This document shows, in pieces, positions 27,475 to 36,445 of a DNA stretch of 64,000 bases. Under the pieces are notes generated by a model. The model was not told the DNA's origin, did not search any database, and saw only the letters and a list, made by a program, of their open reading frames with translations. A program made the position numbers and the translations under genes. Within the stretch, counting starts at the first letter, position 1. Every line of letters begins with the position of its first letter. Origin of the DNA: Parabacteroides sp. PH5-46 (GTDB taxonomy: Bacteria > Bacteroidota > Bacteroidia > Bacteroidales > Tannerellaceae); assembly GCF_029892785.1 (NCBI RefSeq), contig NZ_JARXXA010000009.1:109441-173440 (forward strand), read 5' to 3'.

Positions 27475-28818
27475 TTACAATCTGGCCTTGATTGCTTCTG
27501 TTTCTTTTTCGAATCCGGGTTTGTTCAGCAGGGCAAACATATTTTTCTTGTAGGCTTCTACACCTGGTTGGTCAAATGGATTTACATCCAGCATATAGCC
27601 GCTGATTCCGCAAGCTTTTTCAAAGAAGTAGAACAGTTGGCCTATGTAGTAAGGGTTTACTTCCGGCATTGTGATCTTGATGTTGGGTACGCCACCGTCA
27701 ACGTGTGCCAACTGTGTCCCAAGTTCTGCCATTTTATTTACCTCGTCTACACGCTTTCCGGCCAGGAAGTTCAAGCCGTCCAGATTAGCCTCATCTGTCG
27801 GAACCAACAGTTTGTGATCCGGGGCTTCTACCGAAATAACAGTTTCAAAGATCGTACGTTCGCCATCCTGAATCCATTGTCCCATAGAATGCAGGTCAGT
27901 GGTCAGGTCTACCGAAGCAGGGAATATTCCTTTATGGTCTTTGCCTTCGCTCTCGCCATAAAGCTGTTTCCACCACTCACCGATATAATGCAATTTAGGA
28001 TGGAAGTTGGCCAGGATTTCAATGCTTTTTCCGCTCTTATATAGCTCATTCCGTACGGCGGCATAAATAGCAGCCATATTGTCTGCGAATGGAACATTCT
28101 CTCCGGTTGCTTTCTCCATGTCAACTGCTCCAGCCACTAAGTCGCGGATACTGATTCCGGCTACAGCAATCGGCAGCAAACCTACCGGAGTAAGTACTGA
28201 AAAGCGTCCACCTACATTATCGGGTATCACATATGTTTTATAACCTTCCTGGTCTGCCAGGGTACGCAAAGCACCTCTCTGAGCATCCGTAACGGCTACA
28301 ATACGATGTTTGGCTTCCTCTTTGCCAACGGCATCTTCCAACTGTTTCTTCAATAGACGGAAAGCCAGAGCCGGCTCGGTTGTTGTTCCCGATTTGGAGA
28401 TATTAATCAATCCGAACTGTCTGCCTTTCAATAGTTCAGTCAGTTCGTATAAATAATCTTCACCTATGTTTTGTCCGGCATACACTACAACCGGATTCTT
28501 CCGGTCTTTCTGTAACCAGTCGAAGCTGTTGTTCAGAGCTTCCAGTACGGCCTTAGTGCCTAAGTAACTTCCACCGATACCGATAACTACCACAACTTCA
28601 CACTTCTCGCGAAGCACATTGGCTGTATGTTCTATATCTGCCAGTTCTGCTTCTGTAATAGAAGACGGCAGGTGTAACCAACCTAAAAAATCATTCCCTG
28701 CGCCTGTACCTTTGTGCAATTTCTCTATACAGGCAGTTGCCTTTGCTTGCTGAGCATATACCTGCTCTTTTGTTACAACACCTAATGCCTTGTCGATGTT
28801 AAGACTAATACTTTTCAT
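27475..28818 (-). CDS. pgi: Glucose-6-phosphate isomerase
   Basis: 447 residues, the length of the short bacterial form. Signatures include [58 protein letters not shown] and the C-terminal [16 protein letters not shown]. It interconverts glucose-6-phosphate and fructose-6-phosphate. It lies 7 bp after gpsA in a tight minus-strand operon. Confidence 0.96.
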   Translation of the reverse strand: MKSISLNIDKALGVVTKEQVYAQQAKATACIEKLHKGTGAGNDFLGWLHLPSSITEAELADIEHTANVLREKCEVVVVIGIGGSYLGTKAVLEALNNSFDWLQKDRKNPVVVYAGQNIGEDYLYELTELLKGRQFGLINISKSGTTTEPALAFRLLKKQLEDAVGKEEAKHRIVAVTDAQRGALRTLADQEGYKTYVIPDNVGGRFSVLTPVGLLPIAVAGISIRDLVAGAVDMEKATGENVPFADNMAAIYAAVRNELYKSGKSIEILANFHPKLHYIGEWWKQLYGESEGKDHKGIFPASVDLTTDLHSMGQWIQDGERTIFETVISVEAPDHKLLVPTDEANLDGLNFLAGKRVDEVNKMAELGTQLAHVDGGVPNIKITMPEVNPYYIGQLFYFFEKACGISGYMLDVNPFDQPGVEAYKKNMFALLNKPGFEKETEAIKARL

Positions 28819-28825
28819 ATCTTAT

Positions 28826-29821
28826 TTATTTAAACGTCTCCGTCAGTTTCCTGATTACTGTTGTTGGAGATTTCTTATCGTACAATATGCCATATAACGC
28901 ATCCAGGATAGGCATATTTACTTTGTACTTTTGATTTATTTCGTATATACACTTGGTTCCATAGTAGCCCTCGGCTATCATTTCCATTTCTAGCTGAGCT
29001 GTCTTAACCGAATAGCCCTTTCCTATCATCGTTCCGAATATCCGGTTCCGGCTGAAGCGGGAGTAAGATGTAACCAACAGGTCACCTGTATAGACTGAGT
29101 CGGTAATATCACGTTCTACATCGCTGACAGCATCTACAAAGCGGCGCATCTCCTGCACGGCATTACAAAGGAATACCGCCTGGAAGTTATCACCATATTT
29201 CATGCCGTGACAGATCCCTGCAACGATAGCATATACGTTCTTCAACACAGATGCATACTCTATACCGGCTACATCCTGACTGATAATATTCTTCAGATAA
29301 TGATTTCTGAACACCTCCGACAAGATCTGAATATTATCCGTATTGGTGCAAGCCAATGTAAGATAAGACAAACGCTCCAAGGCAATCTCCTCGGCATGGC
29401 AAGGACCTCCGATGACAGCTATATTCTCCGAAGGAACTCCATAGTATTGAGTAAAGTAATCCGTGATAAGAATATTTTCATCCGGCACCAAACCTTTGAT
29501 GGCTGATATAATAAACTTATCACACATCGGAGTTTTAATCTTCTTCAGATGTTGCTTCAGGAAAGGGGAAGGCGTTGCAAACAGCAACGTATCAGACTCC
29601 TTAATTACCTTATTTATGTCTGAATAGAAGTTTATCTTATCCGTATCAAACTTAATACTGGTAATATAACAGGGGTTATGTCCAAACTGTTTGAACTCTT
29701 CAATACGATCCGGACGCCGCATATACCAATTGATACTATCTTCCGTAGACAGCACGATCTTGGCCAATGCCGTAGCCCAGCTTCCGCCTCCCATAATGGC
29801 TATTTTACCGGGATGTCTCAT
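28826..29821 (-). CDS. gpsA: NAD(P)H-dependent glycerol-3-phosphate dehydrogenase
   Basis: 331 residues. The Rossmann motif is IAIMGGGSWATALAKIV. The family motifs FIISAIKGLVPDENILITDY, AVIGGPCHAEEIALE and GIEYASVLKNVYAIVAGICHGMKYGDN (catalytic Lys) are all present. It makes sn-glycerol-3-phosphate for phospholipids. It lies 15 bp downstream of lysS. Confidence 0.95.
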   Translation of the reverse strand: MRHPGKIAIMGGGSWATALAKIVLSTEDSINWYMRRPDRIEEFKQFGHNPCYITSIKFDTDKINFYSDINKVIKESDTLLFATPSPFLKQHLKKIKTPMCDKFIISAIKGLVPDENILITDYFTQYYGVPSENIAVIGGPCHAEEIALERLSYLTLACTNTDNIQILSEVFRNHYLKNIISQDVAGIEYASVLKNVYAIVAGICHGMKYGDNFQAVFLCNAVQEMRRFVDAVSDVERDITDSVYTGDLLVTSYSRFSRNRIFGTMIGKGYSVKTAQLEMEMIAEGYYGTKCIYEINQKYKVNMPILDALYGILYDKKSPTTVIRKLTETFK

Positions 29822-29836
29822 AGTATTCTTGTATTA

Positions 29837-31375
29837 TTATTTTTCTTCGGGAGCATCTTTTCTGACGGTTTTTTCCGGACGCATCTGTGGGAAGAACAAT
29901 ACTTCCTGTATACTTTCCTGACCGGTGAGGAACATTGTCAGACGATCCATTCCAATTCCGATACCACTTGTAGGAGGCATACCATATTCCAGTGCCCGAA
30001 GGAAATCCTGGTCGATAAACATCGCTTCATCATCGCCTTTTTCCGAAAGACTCAGTTGGTCTTCAAAACGTATCCGCTGATCTATCGGGTCGTTCAGCTC
30101 GGAATAGGCATTGGCCAGTTCCTTACCGTTTACCATCAGTTCAAAACGCTCGGTAAGTTCCGGATTGTCACGATGTTTTTTAGTTAGAGGAGACATCTCT
30201 ATGGGGTAGTCGATAATAAAGGTCGGCTGGATATAATTGCCTTCACATTTATCACCAAAGATAGCGTCGATCAGCTTTCCTTTACCCATTGTTTCGTCCT
30301 GTTCTACACCTAATTGCTTACAAACTTTGCGCAACTCGGCCTCATCCATTCCGCTGATGTCTACACCTGTAAACTCTTTGATAGAATCAATCATCGTTAC
30401 ACGTGGATAAGGAGCTTTATAGTCTATTTCCTTATCTCCCATCATTACTTTTGTGGTTCCATGAACATCCATACAAATCTTTTCCAGCATTTGTTCTGTA
30501 AAGTTCATCATCCACTTATAATCTTTATAGGCGACATAGAATTCCATGACTGTAAACTCTGGGTTGTGAGTACGATCCATCCCTTCATTACGGAAGTTAC
30601 GGCTAAACTCATACACCCCTTCAAAGCCCCCTACGATCAAACGTTTCAGATAAAGCTCATTGGCTATACGCAAATACAAAGGAATATCCAGCGCATTATG
30701 ATGCGTAATGAAAGGACGAGCTGCAGCTCCTCCCGGAATGCTCTGAAGTACAGGCGTATCTACCTCTATATATCCATGTTGATTCAAGAACTCACGCATG
30801 GAGTTAAATATCTTGGTTCTCTTGACAAAAACATCCTTCACTCCTTCGTTTACCACCAGGTCTACGTAACGCTGGCGATAGCGTTGTTCCGGATCTGTAA
30901 AGCCATCGTACACCACACCATCCTTCATCTTCACGATAGGAAGCGGGCGGAGCGATTTGGCCAATACTGTCAATTCCTCGGCATGTACGGATATTTCACC
31001 CATCTGTGTACGGAACACATAGCCTTTAATACCTATATAATCACCTATATCCAGTAGTTTCTTAAATACGGTATTGTATATCTCTTTGTTTTCACCGGGA
31101 CATAAATCATCCCTTGAAATATACACTTGTATCCGGCCTTCCGAGTCTTGCAATTCCATAAAGGAAGCCTTTCCCATAATGCGGCGGCTCATGATACGTC
31201 CGGCAACGCGCACCTCGCGGCGCTCTGCGTCATCCTTGAAATTCTTTTTTATTTCTTCAGACCAGCCATTTGTTACATACTCAGCTGCCGGATAAGGCTC
31301 TATGCCCATCTGGCGCAACTGTTCCATACTATTCCGTCTGAAAATCTCTTGTTCACTTAGTTCCGATACACTCAT
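29837..31375 (-). CDS. lysS: Lysyl-tRNA synthetase, class II
   Basis: 512 residues from ATG 31375; the 12 extra in-frame codons up to 31411 overlap the -7 box and are rejected. The OB-fold tRNA-binding domain is at about 45-165 (VRVAGRIMSRRIMGKASFMELQD). Class II motif 2 is FRNEGMDRTHNPEFTVMEFY and motif 3 is GIGIGMDRLTMFLTG. It is first in the lysS-gpsA-pgi-HAD operon. The divergent neighbour is an alpha-L-fucosidase, with array C between. Confidence 0.97.
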   Translation of the reverse strand: MSVSELSEQEIFRRNSMEQLRQMGIEPYPAAEYVTNGWSEEIKKNFKDDAERREVRVAGRIMSRRIMGKASFMELQDSEGRIQVYISRDDLCPGENKEIYNTVFKKLLDIGDYIGIKGYVFRTQMGEISVHAEELTVLAKSLRPLPIVKMKDGVVYDGFTDPEQRYRQRYVDLVVNEGVKDVFVKRTKIFNSMREFLNQHGYIEVDTPVLQSIPGGAAARPFITHHNALDIPLYLRIANELYLKRLIVGGFEGVYEFSRNFRNEGMDRTHNPEFTVMEFYVAYKDYKWMMNFTEQMLEKICMDVHGTTKVMMGDKEIDYKAPYPRVTMIDSIKEFTGVDISGMDEAELRKVCKQLGVEQDETMGKGKLIDAIFGDKCEGNYIQPTFIIDYPIEMSPLTKKHRDNPELTERFELMVNGKELANAYSELNDPIDQRIRFEDQLSLSEKGDDEAMFIDQDFLRALEYGMPPTSGIGIGMDRLTMFLTGQESIQEVLFFPQMRPEKTVRKDAPEEK

Positions 31376-31400
31376 TGTTTTGCTATTTGAATAACAGCCA

Positions 31401-31408
31401 CAAAAGTA
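31401..31408 (-). promoter_or_regulatory. -7 box of lysS
   Basis: Minus-strand TACTTTTG matches TAnnTTTG, 25 bp before ATG 31375. Confidence 0.5.
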
Positions 31409-31501
31409 CAAAACTTTTCCTATTAATCATATTAAAAGAAGCTACAGGTAATCGATAAAGTTTTCGGGCATACTTCCTGAAAAATGTTGGTTATCATTGT
31501 T

Positions 31502-31589
31502 TGCCGACATATGTCAGCAATTCTGCCGATAACTATCAACAATATTGCCGACAATTATGAGCAGGCTTGCCGACAATTATCGGCAACAA
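31502..31589. repeat. 22-bp-period palindromic array, locus C (four units)
   Basis: Units start at 31502, 31524, 31546 and 31568. Arms are TGCCGAC or TGCCGAT, then a 4-bp spacer (ATAT, AACT, AATT, AATT), then GTCAGCA, ATCAACA, ATGAGCA or ATCGGCA, then a second spacer (ATTC, ATAT, GGCT, ACAA). Unit 4 is nearly perfect (TTGCCGA, six bases, TCGGCAA). Unit 1 carries ACATATGT as in locus B. The sequence and left flank closely match locus E. It lies 54 bp upstream of the fucosidase -7 box. Confidence 0.85.
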
Positions 31590-31642
31590 AAGTGATACGC
31601 ACAAAAACGCAGTGCGTTTTAGGTGTAATCGGCATTTCTTCG

Positions 31643-31650
31643 TATATTTG
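31643..31650 (+). promoter_or_regulatory. -7 box of the alpha-L-fucosidase gene
   Basis: TATATTTG matches TAnnTTTG, 36 bp before ATG 31686. Confidence 0.5.
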
Positions 31651-31685
31651 CAGCACTTTATACAACTTAAAAACCAGCTTTATTT

Positions 31686-33578
31686 ATGCACAAAAAAATC
31701 TTGTTGTTTTGCTCACTACCCATTCTTTCTTTGCTGTTTACATCTTGCGTAAAAGAGGTAGAAGCACCGGCTCCTTATGGCGCCCTTCCTTCTGAAAGCC
31801 AACTCGCCTGGCAGCAAATGGAATATTATATGTTTATCCATTTCGGTCCGAATACCTTTACAGATGTAGAATGGGGAGATGGAAAAGAAGATCCGAAAGT
31901 ATTCAACCCTACCCAGATGGATTGCCGGCAGTGGGCTTCTATCGCCAAGGAAGCGGGTATGAAAGCGATCATCATTACAGCCAAACATCATGACGGGTTC
32001 TGCCTGTGGCCCAGCCAATACAGCACCCACACTGTGCGTGAAAGCCTTTGGAAAGACGGCAAGGGAGACGTGCTGCGCGAACTGTCGGATGCCTGCAAGG
32101 AATATGGTTTAAAGTTTGGCGTTTATCTTTCGCCCTGGGATCAGAACCATCCCTCTTATGGCACGCCTGAATACAACGAGGTATTTGCCAATACACTGGC
32201 AGAAGTACTGGGCAGTTATGGCGACGTGTTCGAGCAATGGTTTGACGGAGCAAACGGAGATGCACACAAAGGTAAACGACAGGAATACGACTGGGATTTA
32301 TTCCATAAAACAGTATATAGCTACCATCCGCAAGCTGTTATCTTCAGCGATGTAGGTCCCGGTTGCCGCTGGATGGGTAACGAAAAAGGAATAGCCGGAG
32401 AAACAAACTGGTCACGCCTGAATATCAAAGGATTTGAGCCGGGTTTGGGAGCTCCTCCCAGTGACACACTGACCCGGGGGAATATCAATGGAGAAGCCTG
32501 GGTACCGGCAGAAACAGACGTTTCCATCCGTCCGGGATGGTTCTACAGTCCCCGTACCGACAACCAGGTTAAGAACCTCAATCAGCTGATGGACATCTAT
32601 TATACGTCCATCGGGCGCAATTCAAACCTGCTACTGAATGTTCCTCCCAGCCGGGAAGGGCGCATTCACCCTAACGACTCGGCACGCCTGATGGAATTCC
32701 GCCAGGCGATAGACGACAGCTTTGCCCGCGACCTGGCTCAGGGAGCATCCTTGCATGCCATCAACACCCGTGGAGGATCAGCCAAATACAAAGCAGAACA
32801 TCTGCTGGACGAAGCATACGACAGCTATTGGGCTGCCGACGATGATGTATTGTCTACTGCTATAGAGATCACCCTTCAGAAACCGGAAACATTCAATCGT
32901 TTTCTGGTACAGGAATACATCCCGCTGGGACAACGGGTAGCCGCCTTCTCGCTAGAGATATGGGACGAAAATACCGCCAACTGGGAGATGATAGCCGACG
33001 GCACAACGATTGGATATAAGCGCATCCTCCGCTTCCACCAGGTAACCACTCAAAAGCTACGCCTGAATATCAAGGAAGCCTTGGCTTGCCCGGTATTGAA
33101 CAAAGTGGAGATATACAATGCTCCGGAGCATTTTTACACAAGCTCCGCAGAGGGTGCCGACAAGGCAGACGAAATAGTTGCTCTTGCTGAAAAATGGAAT
33201 ATCGACTCTCCCGCCGAAAAAGGAAACAGAGATATTATTGACGGGAATATGCATACCACCCGCACATTCAGCAATCTGGAACCCATTATTCTGAACCTGG
33301 GAGAAACCCTTTCCTTGCAAGGATTCTCATACACTCCGGCCGACAACATGTTTGCCTCTCATATCACCAAATACAATTTGTACGTAAGTGAAGATGGTTC
33401 CGAGTGGAAGGAAATAAGAAAAGAAGCAGTATTCAACAATATTAAAAACAACCCCATCCGTCAGGATGTCTGGTTTAGCGACCCGGTAGAAGCCCGATAC
33501 GTAAAGCTGGAAGCACTTGAAACAACCACCAACACAACATCTTATACCATTGCCGAGATTAAGGTAATGGTAGAGTAA
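31686..33578 (+). CDS. GH29 alpha-L-fucosidase lipoprotein with C-terminal F5/8-type C domain(s)
   Basis: 630 residues. The signal peptide ends in lipobox LFTSC, so it is probably a surface or periplasmic lipoprotein. The GH29 barrel spans about 35-340: QMEYYMFIHFGPNTF, AKHHDGFCLWPS and FEQWFDGANGD with the likely nucleophile D187. The C-terminal 260 residues hold beta-sandwich discoidin-like repeats (FNRFLVQEYIPLGQRV, LQGFSYTPADN, ARYVKLEALETT). It releases L-fucose from host glycans, feeding FucP and FucI encoded at 5876-8952. Followed at 26 bp by an MreB-like gene. Confidence 0.92.
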   Translation: MHKKILLFCSLPILSLLFTSCVKEVEAPAPYGALPSESQLAWQQMEYYMFIHFGPNTFTDVEWGDGKEDPKVFNPTQMDCRQWASIAKEAGMKAIIITAKHHDGFCLWPSQYSTHTVRESLWKDGKGDVLRELSDACKEYGLKFGVYLSPWDQNHPSYGTPEYNEVFANTLAEVLGSYGDVFEQWFDGANGDAHKGKRQEYDWDLFHKTVYSYHPQAVIFSDVGPGCRWMGNEKGIAGETNWSRLNIKGFEPGLGAPPSDTLTRGNINGEAWVPAETDVSIRPGWFYSPRTDNQVKNLNQLMDIYYTSIGRNSNLLLNVPPSREGRIHPNDSARLMEFRQAIDDSFARDLAQGASLHAINTRGGSAKYKAEHLLDEAYDSYWAADDDVLSTAIEITLQKPETFNRFLVQEYIPLGQRVAAFSLEIWDENTANWEMIADGTTIGYKRILRFHQVTTQKLRLNIKEALACPVLNKVEIYNAPEHFYTSSAEGADKADEIVALAEKWNIDSPAEKGNRDIIDGNMHTTRTFSNLEPIILNLGETLSLQGFSYTPADNMFASHITKYNLYVSEDGSEWKEIRKEAVFNNIKNNPIRQDVWFSDPVEARYVKLEALETTTNTTSYTIAEIKVMVE

Positions 33579-33604
33579 GTGCAAGTGGCTGATACAACGG
33601 GCAA

Positions 33605-34546
33605 ATGGCATACCTAAAAAACAATATCGCCTTTGATCTGGGAACAAGTCTAGTCAGGATATGTAAAAACGGTAAGCTACAAACGGAAACACCCCCACTG
33701 CTCGAGGAGAAAGGGAAAATCTTTAGCATTATCGCTAACGGAAAGATTGCCAGCCTCTATGGGACGGAGCAATTTGTAAAACAAGAGATCAAAAAGATTC
33801 AAAAGCCCATTTTAGGTTTTTTACATCCGTCGTATACTATTTTAGTTTCGATTCCTGCCGGAGCCAGCGAGATTGATCTAAGGGCATACCGGGATGTAAT
33901 GGAATGTGCCGGAGCTAAGCAATGTTTTATGTTGCAGGATTGTTTCATTACTCTGACCGGATTAGAGGTAGACATCAAAAACTCCGTATCCATGCTTGTA
34001 GACTTCGGTGCCGGAAAAACCAGTATCACTACCCTAGAAGGATACAAGATATTAAGAAACAACCTTTCCGACACTACAGGCGATAGTATCGACGAAGCTA
34101 TTTGGCTTTACCTAAGGAGAGAATACAATCTGGAGATTGATAAGACAGAAGCTGAAAAACTAAAGATACAATACGCAGACCTCAGTGACAAAACATTTGA
34201 AAAATACATCGCAATAAGCGGAAAAGAAAAACACACCGACAAGAGCAAAAGCATCACTATACTCAACACAGAGATCTCCAATTGCGTAAAAAAATACATT
34301 GATTATCTAGTGGATAGCATCATAAGACATTATGAGAACCTGGATGAAGATATTATGCAGAAAGTAAAAGGCTCCGGTATCTATTTGATAGGAAGAGGCT
34401 TTAAACTAAAAGGGGTAATTGAGTATATCTCGAAACAAATAAACATATCCCCAAAATCATACAACCCGGATATCTATTATCTGGGTATAGGGCTGGAAAA
34501 GATACAGTCCAATCCCGGAGAGCTGTACAAATATTTAATAATCTGA
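33605..34546 (+). CDS. Divergent MreB-like actin-family protein
   Basis: 313 residues, slightly shorter than MreB. Actin-fold motifs are recognisable but drifted: phosphate-1 IAFDLGTSLVRI (8-19), SIPAGASEIDLRAYRDVMECAGAKQCFML, phosphate-2 MLVDFGAGKTSITTL, TTGDSIDEAIWLYLRREYNLEI, and an adenosine-type loop LIGRGFKLKGV where MreB has GGGA. There is no mreC, mreD, pbp2 or rodA nearby, so this is unlikely to be the housekeeping copy. It is 26 bp behind the fucosidase gene and may be cotranscribed. Function unknown; a specialised filament or a regulator are options. Confidence 0.75.
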   Translation: MAYLKNNIAFDLGTSLVRICKNGKLQTETPPLLEEKGKIFSIIANGKIASLYGTEQFVKQEIKKIQKPILGFLHPSYTILVSIPAGASEIDLRAYRDVMECAGAKQCFMLQDCFITLTGLEVDIKNSVSMLVDFGAGKTSITTLEGYKILRNNLSDTTGDSIDEAIWLYLRREYNLEIDKTEAEKLKIQYADLSDKTFEKYIAISGKEKHTDKSKSITILNTEISNCVKKYIDYLVDSIIRHYENLDEDIMQKVKGSGIYLIGRGFKLKGVIEYISKQINISPKSYNPDIYYLGIGLEKIQSNPGELYKYLII

Positions 34547-34566
34547 TCTTAAGGATATAAAAACAA

Positions 34567-34605
34567 AAAACACGGAGATACTGTATGTCGTATTCTCCGT
34601 GTTTT
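34567..34605. terminator. Bidirectional terminator
   Basis: AAAACACGGAGA (34567-34578) pairs with TCTCCGTGTTTT (34594-34605), between the convergent MreB-like and phosphomutase genes. Confidence 0.85.
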
Positions 34606-34625
34606 CGTATTTTAATTTATATACC

Positions 34626-36377
34626 TCAGTTAACGCCTAAGGAAACTAATATCCGGCCGATCTTTTCTTCTGCTGCATCATGGGCCTCCCGCAATTCGTC
34701 AAGGCTACTGATCTTAGCTTGCACTTCGCAATAGAATTTGATCTTGGGCTCCGTTCCCGAAGGACGGATAGATACTTTTGTTTGATCTTCCGTAACATAC
34801 TGTAACACGTTGGAAGTGGTAGGCATATCCAAGGTTATCGTTTCCTTGTCCTGACAACTGTATCCCTTCAATGTAGAATAATCATAGATGAAAGCTACTT
34901 TGGAACCGGCAATTTCCGTTAAAGGGTTCTTGCGGTAATTGGCCATCATAGCCTCTATTTCTTCGGCTCCGCTCTTTCCTTTTTTTACGACTGAAATACC
35001 TTTTTCATGCGAATAGCCATATTCCAGGTAAATACGCTGCAGCAACTGATACAAGGAAAGGCCCTGATCTTTTGCCCAGGCGGCCATTTCTGCCAATATA
35101 GCACAAGCTGAAACGGCGTCTTTGTCCCGAACAAAGTCTTCGCAAAGGAAGCCATAGCTCTCTTCTCCACCGCCTATGTAGGCCTTCTTGCCTTCATTTT
35201 CGCGCATCACGTTGGCGATCCATTTGAAGCCGGTATATACGTCATACATCTCTACTTTGTTACGCTCGGCAATCGTACTAATTAACTCCGTAGTAACAAT
35301 AGTTTTAACGATGTATTCCTTACCTGTTATTTTGCCCAACTCTTTCCAGCGGGTGATCAGGTAATAGACAAACAATAATGCCGTTTGGTTACCATTGAGC
35401 AACACCCATTCGCCTTCATTATTCTTAACAGCCGCCCCTACCCGGTCGCCGTCAGGATCAGTTGCCAATACCAGTTCGGCATTTGTTTCCTTCGCTTTTT
35501 CTACAGCCATAGCCAAGGCTGCGGGTTCTTCCGGATTTGGAGATACCACTGTCGGGAAGTCGCCGCTCACTACATCCTGTTCCGGCACATGGATAATATT
35601 CGTAAAGCCATAGGCCTTTAAGGTGGCGGGCACAATCTGTACCCCTGTTCCATGGATGGGAGTATAAACAATCTTCATATCGTGATGACGAGCAATCGCT
35701 TCTTTTGAAAGCGAAATACCGGTCAAGGCCTCAATATATTGTTTATCAACATCCTTACCTATAATTTCAATCAAACTCTTATCACCTTTAAACTGAATCT
35801 CAGAAGCATTCCGAATCCGGTTTACTTCTGCAATCGTATTCTTATCATGTGGGGCAATCATCTGCGCGCCATCGTCCCAATAGGCCTTGTAGCCATTATA
35901 TTCTTTGGGGTTGTGAGAGGCTGTCAGGATGATACCACTCTGGCATCCGAACTTACGGATCGTATATGACATTTCAGGAGTAGGGCGAAGATCTTCAAAT
36001 AGATAGACCTTGATTCCATTGGCAGAAAAAATATCGGCAGATATCTCCGCAAACTTGCGGCTGTTGTGCCGACAGTCATGTCCTATAACGACTTTTATCT
36101 GTGACAAATGAGCAAATTCTTTTTTCAGGTAATTGGAAAGACCTTGTGTAGCAGCTCCTACCGTATAGATATTCATACGATTGGTTCCTGCACCCATGAT
36201 TCCACGGAGTCCTCCGGTTCCAAATTCGAGGTCTTTATAAAAGGCTTCGATTAAATCCGTAGGATCTTCTTTGTCCAGTAAAGCCTGTACCTGAGCACGC
36301 GTATCGGCATCATAACTATCGGTAAGCCAGCCTTTCGCACGGCTTCTTACCATTTCAAGTAAGTCATTATTCTCCAT
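34626..36377 (-). CDS. Phospho-sugar mutase (phosphoglucomutase/phosphomannomutase family)
   Basis: 583 residues from ATG 36377; 15 further in-frame codons reach 36422 but lie close to the -7 box. The catalytic phosphoserine loop is ILTASHNPKEYNGYKAYW, the metal loop is LATDPDGDRVG, the sugar loop is GGEESYGFL, and the phosphate-binding loop is IRPSGTEPKIKFYCE. The length matches the long PGM/PMM form that interconverts glucose-1-phosphate and glucose-6-phosphate or mannose equivalents. A minus-strand -7 box TATCTTTG is at 36424-36431. Confidence 0.93.
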   Translation of the reverse strand: MENNDLLEMVRSRAKGWLTDSYDADTRAQVQALLDKEDPTDLIEAFYKDLEFGTGGLRGIMGAGTNRMNIYTVGAATQGLSNYLKKEFAHLSQIKVVIGHDCRHNSRKFAEISADIFSANGIKVYLFEDLRPTPEMSYTIRKFGCQSGIILTASHNPKEYNGYKAYWDDGAQMIAPHDKNTIAEVNRIRNASEIQFKGDKSLIEIIGKDVDKQYIEALTGISLSKEAIARHHDMKIVYTPIHGTGVQIVPATLKAYGFTNIIHVPEQDVVSGDFPTVVSPNPEEPAALAMAVEKAKETNAELVLATDPDGDRVGAAVKNNEGEWVLLNGNQTALLFVYYLITRWKELGKITGKEYIVKTIVTTELISTIAERNKVEMYDVYTGFKWIANVMRENEGKKAYIGGGEESYGFLCEDFVRDKDAVSACAILAEMAAWAKDQGLSLYQLLQRIYLEYGYSHEKGISVVKKGKSGAEEIEAMMANYRKNPLTEIAGSKVAFIYDYSTLKGYSCQDKETITLDMPTTSNVLQYVTEDQTKVSIRPSGTEPKIKFYCEVQAKISSLDELREAHDAAEEKIGRILVSLGVN

Positions 36378-36423
36378 ATCTATATCACGTATTGTTAATT
36401 GCTTCTCTTTATTTATAAGCAAA

Positions 36424-36431
36424 CAAAGATA
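36424..36431 (-). promoter_or_regulatory. -7 box of the phospho-sugar mutase gene
   Basis: Minus-strand TATCTTTG matches TAnnTTTG, 46 bp before ATG 36377. Confidence 0.5.
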
Positions 36432-36445
36432 TCAATTTATTAAAA

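Larger units (their letters stand above)
31376..31685. other. Divergent intergenic region lysS / alpha-L-fucosidase
   Basis: 310 bp. It contains a minus-strand -7 box for lysS (TACTTTTG, 31401-31408), the four-unit array C (31502-31589) and a plus-strand -7 box for the fucosidase (31643-31650). No further gene or RNA was seen. Confidence 0.6.
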
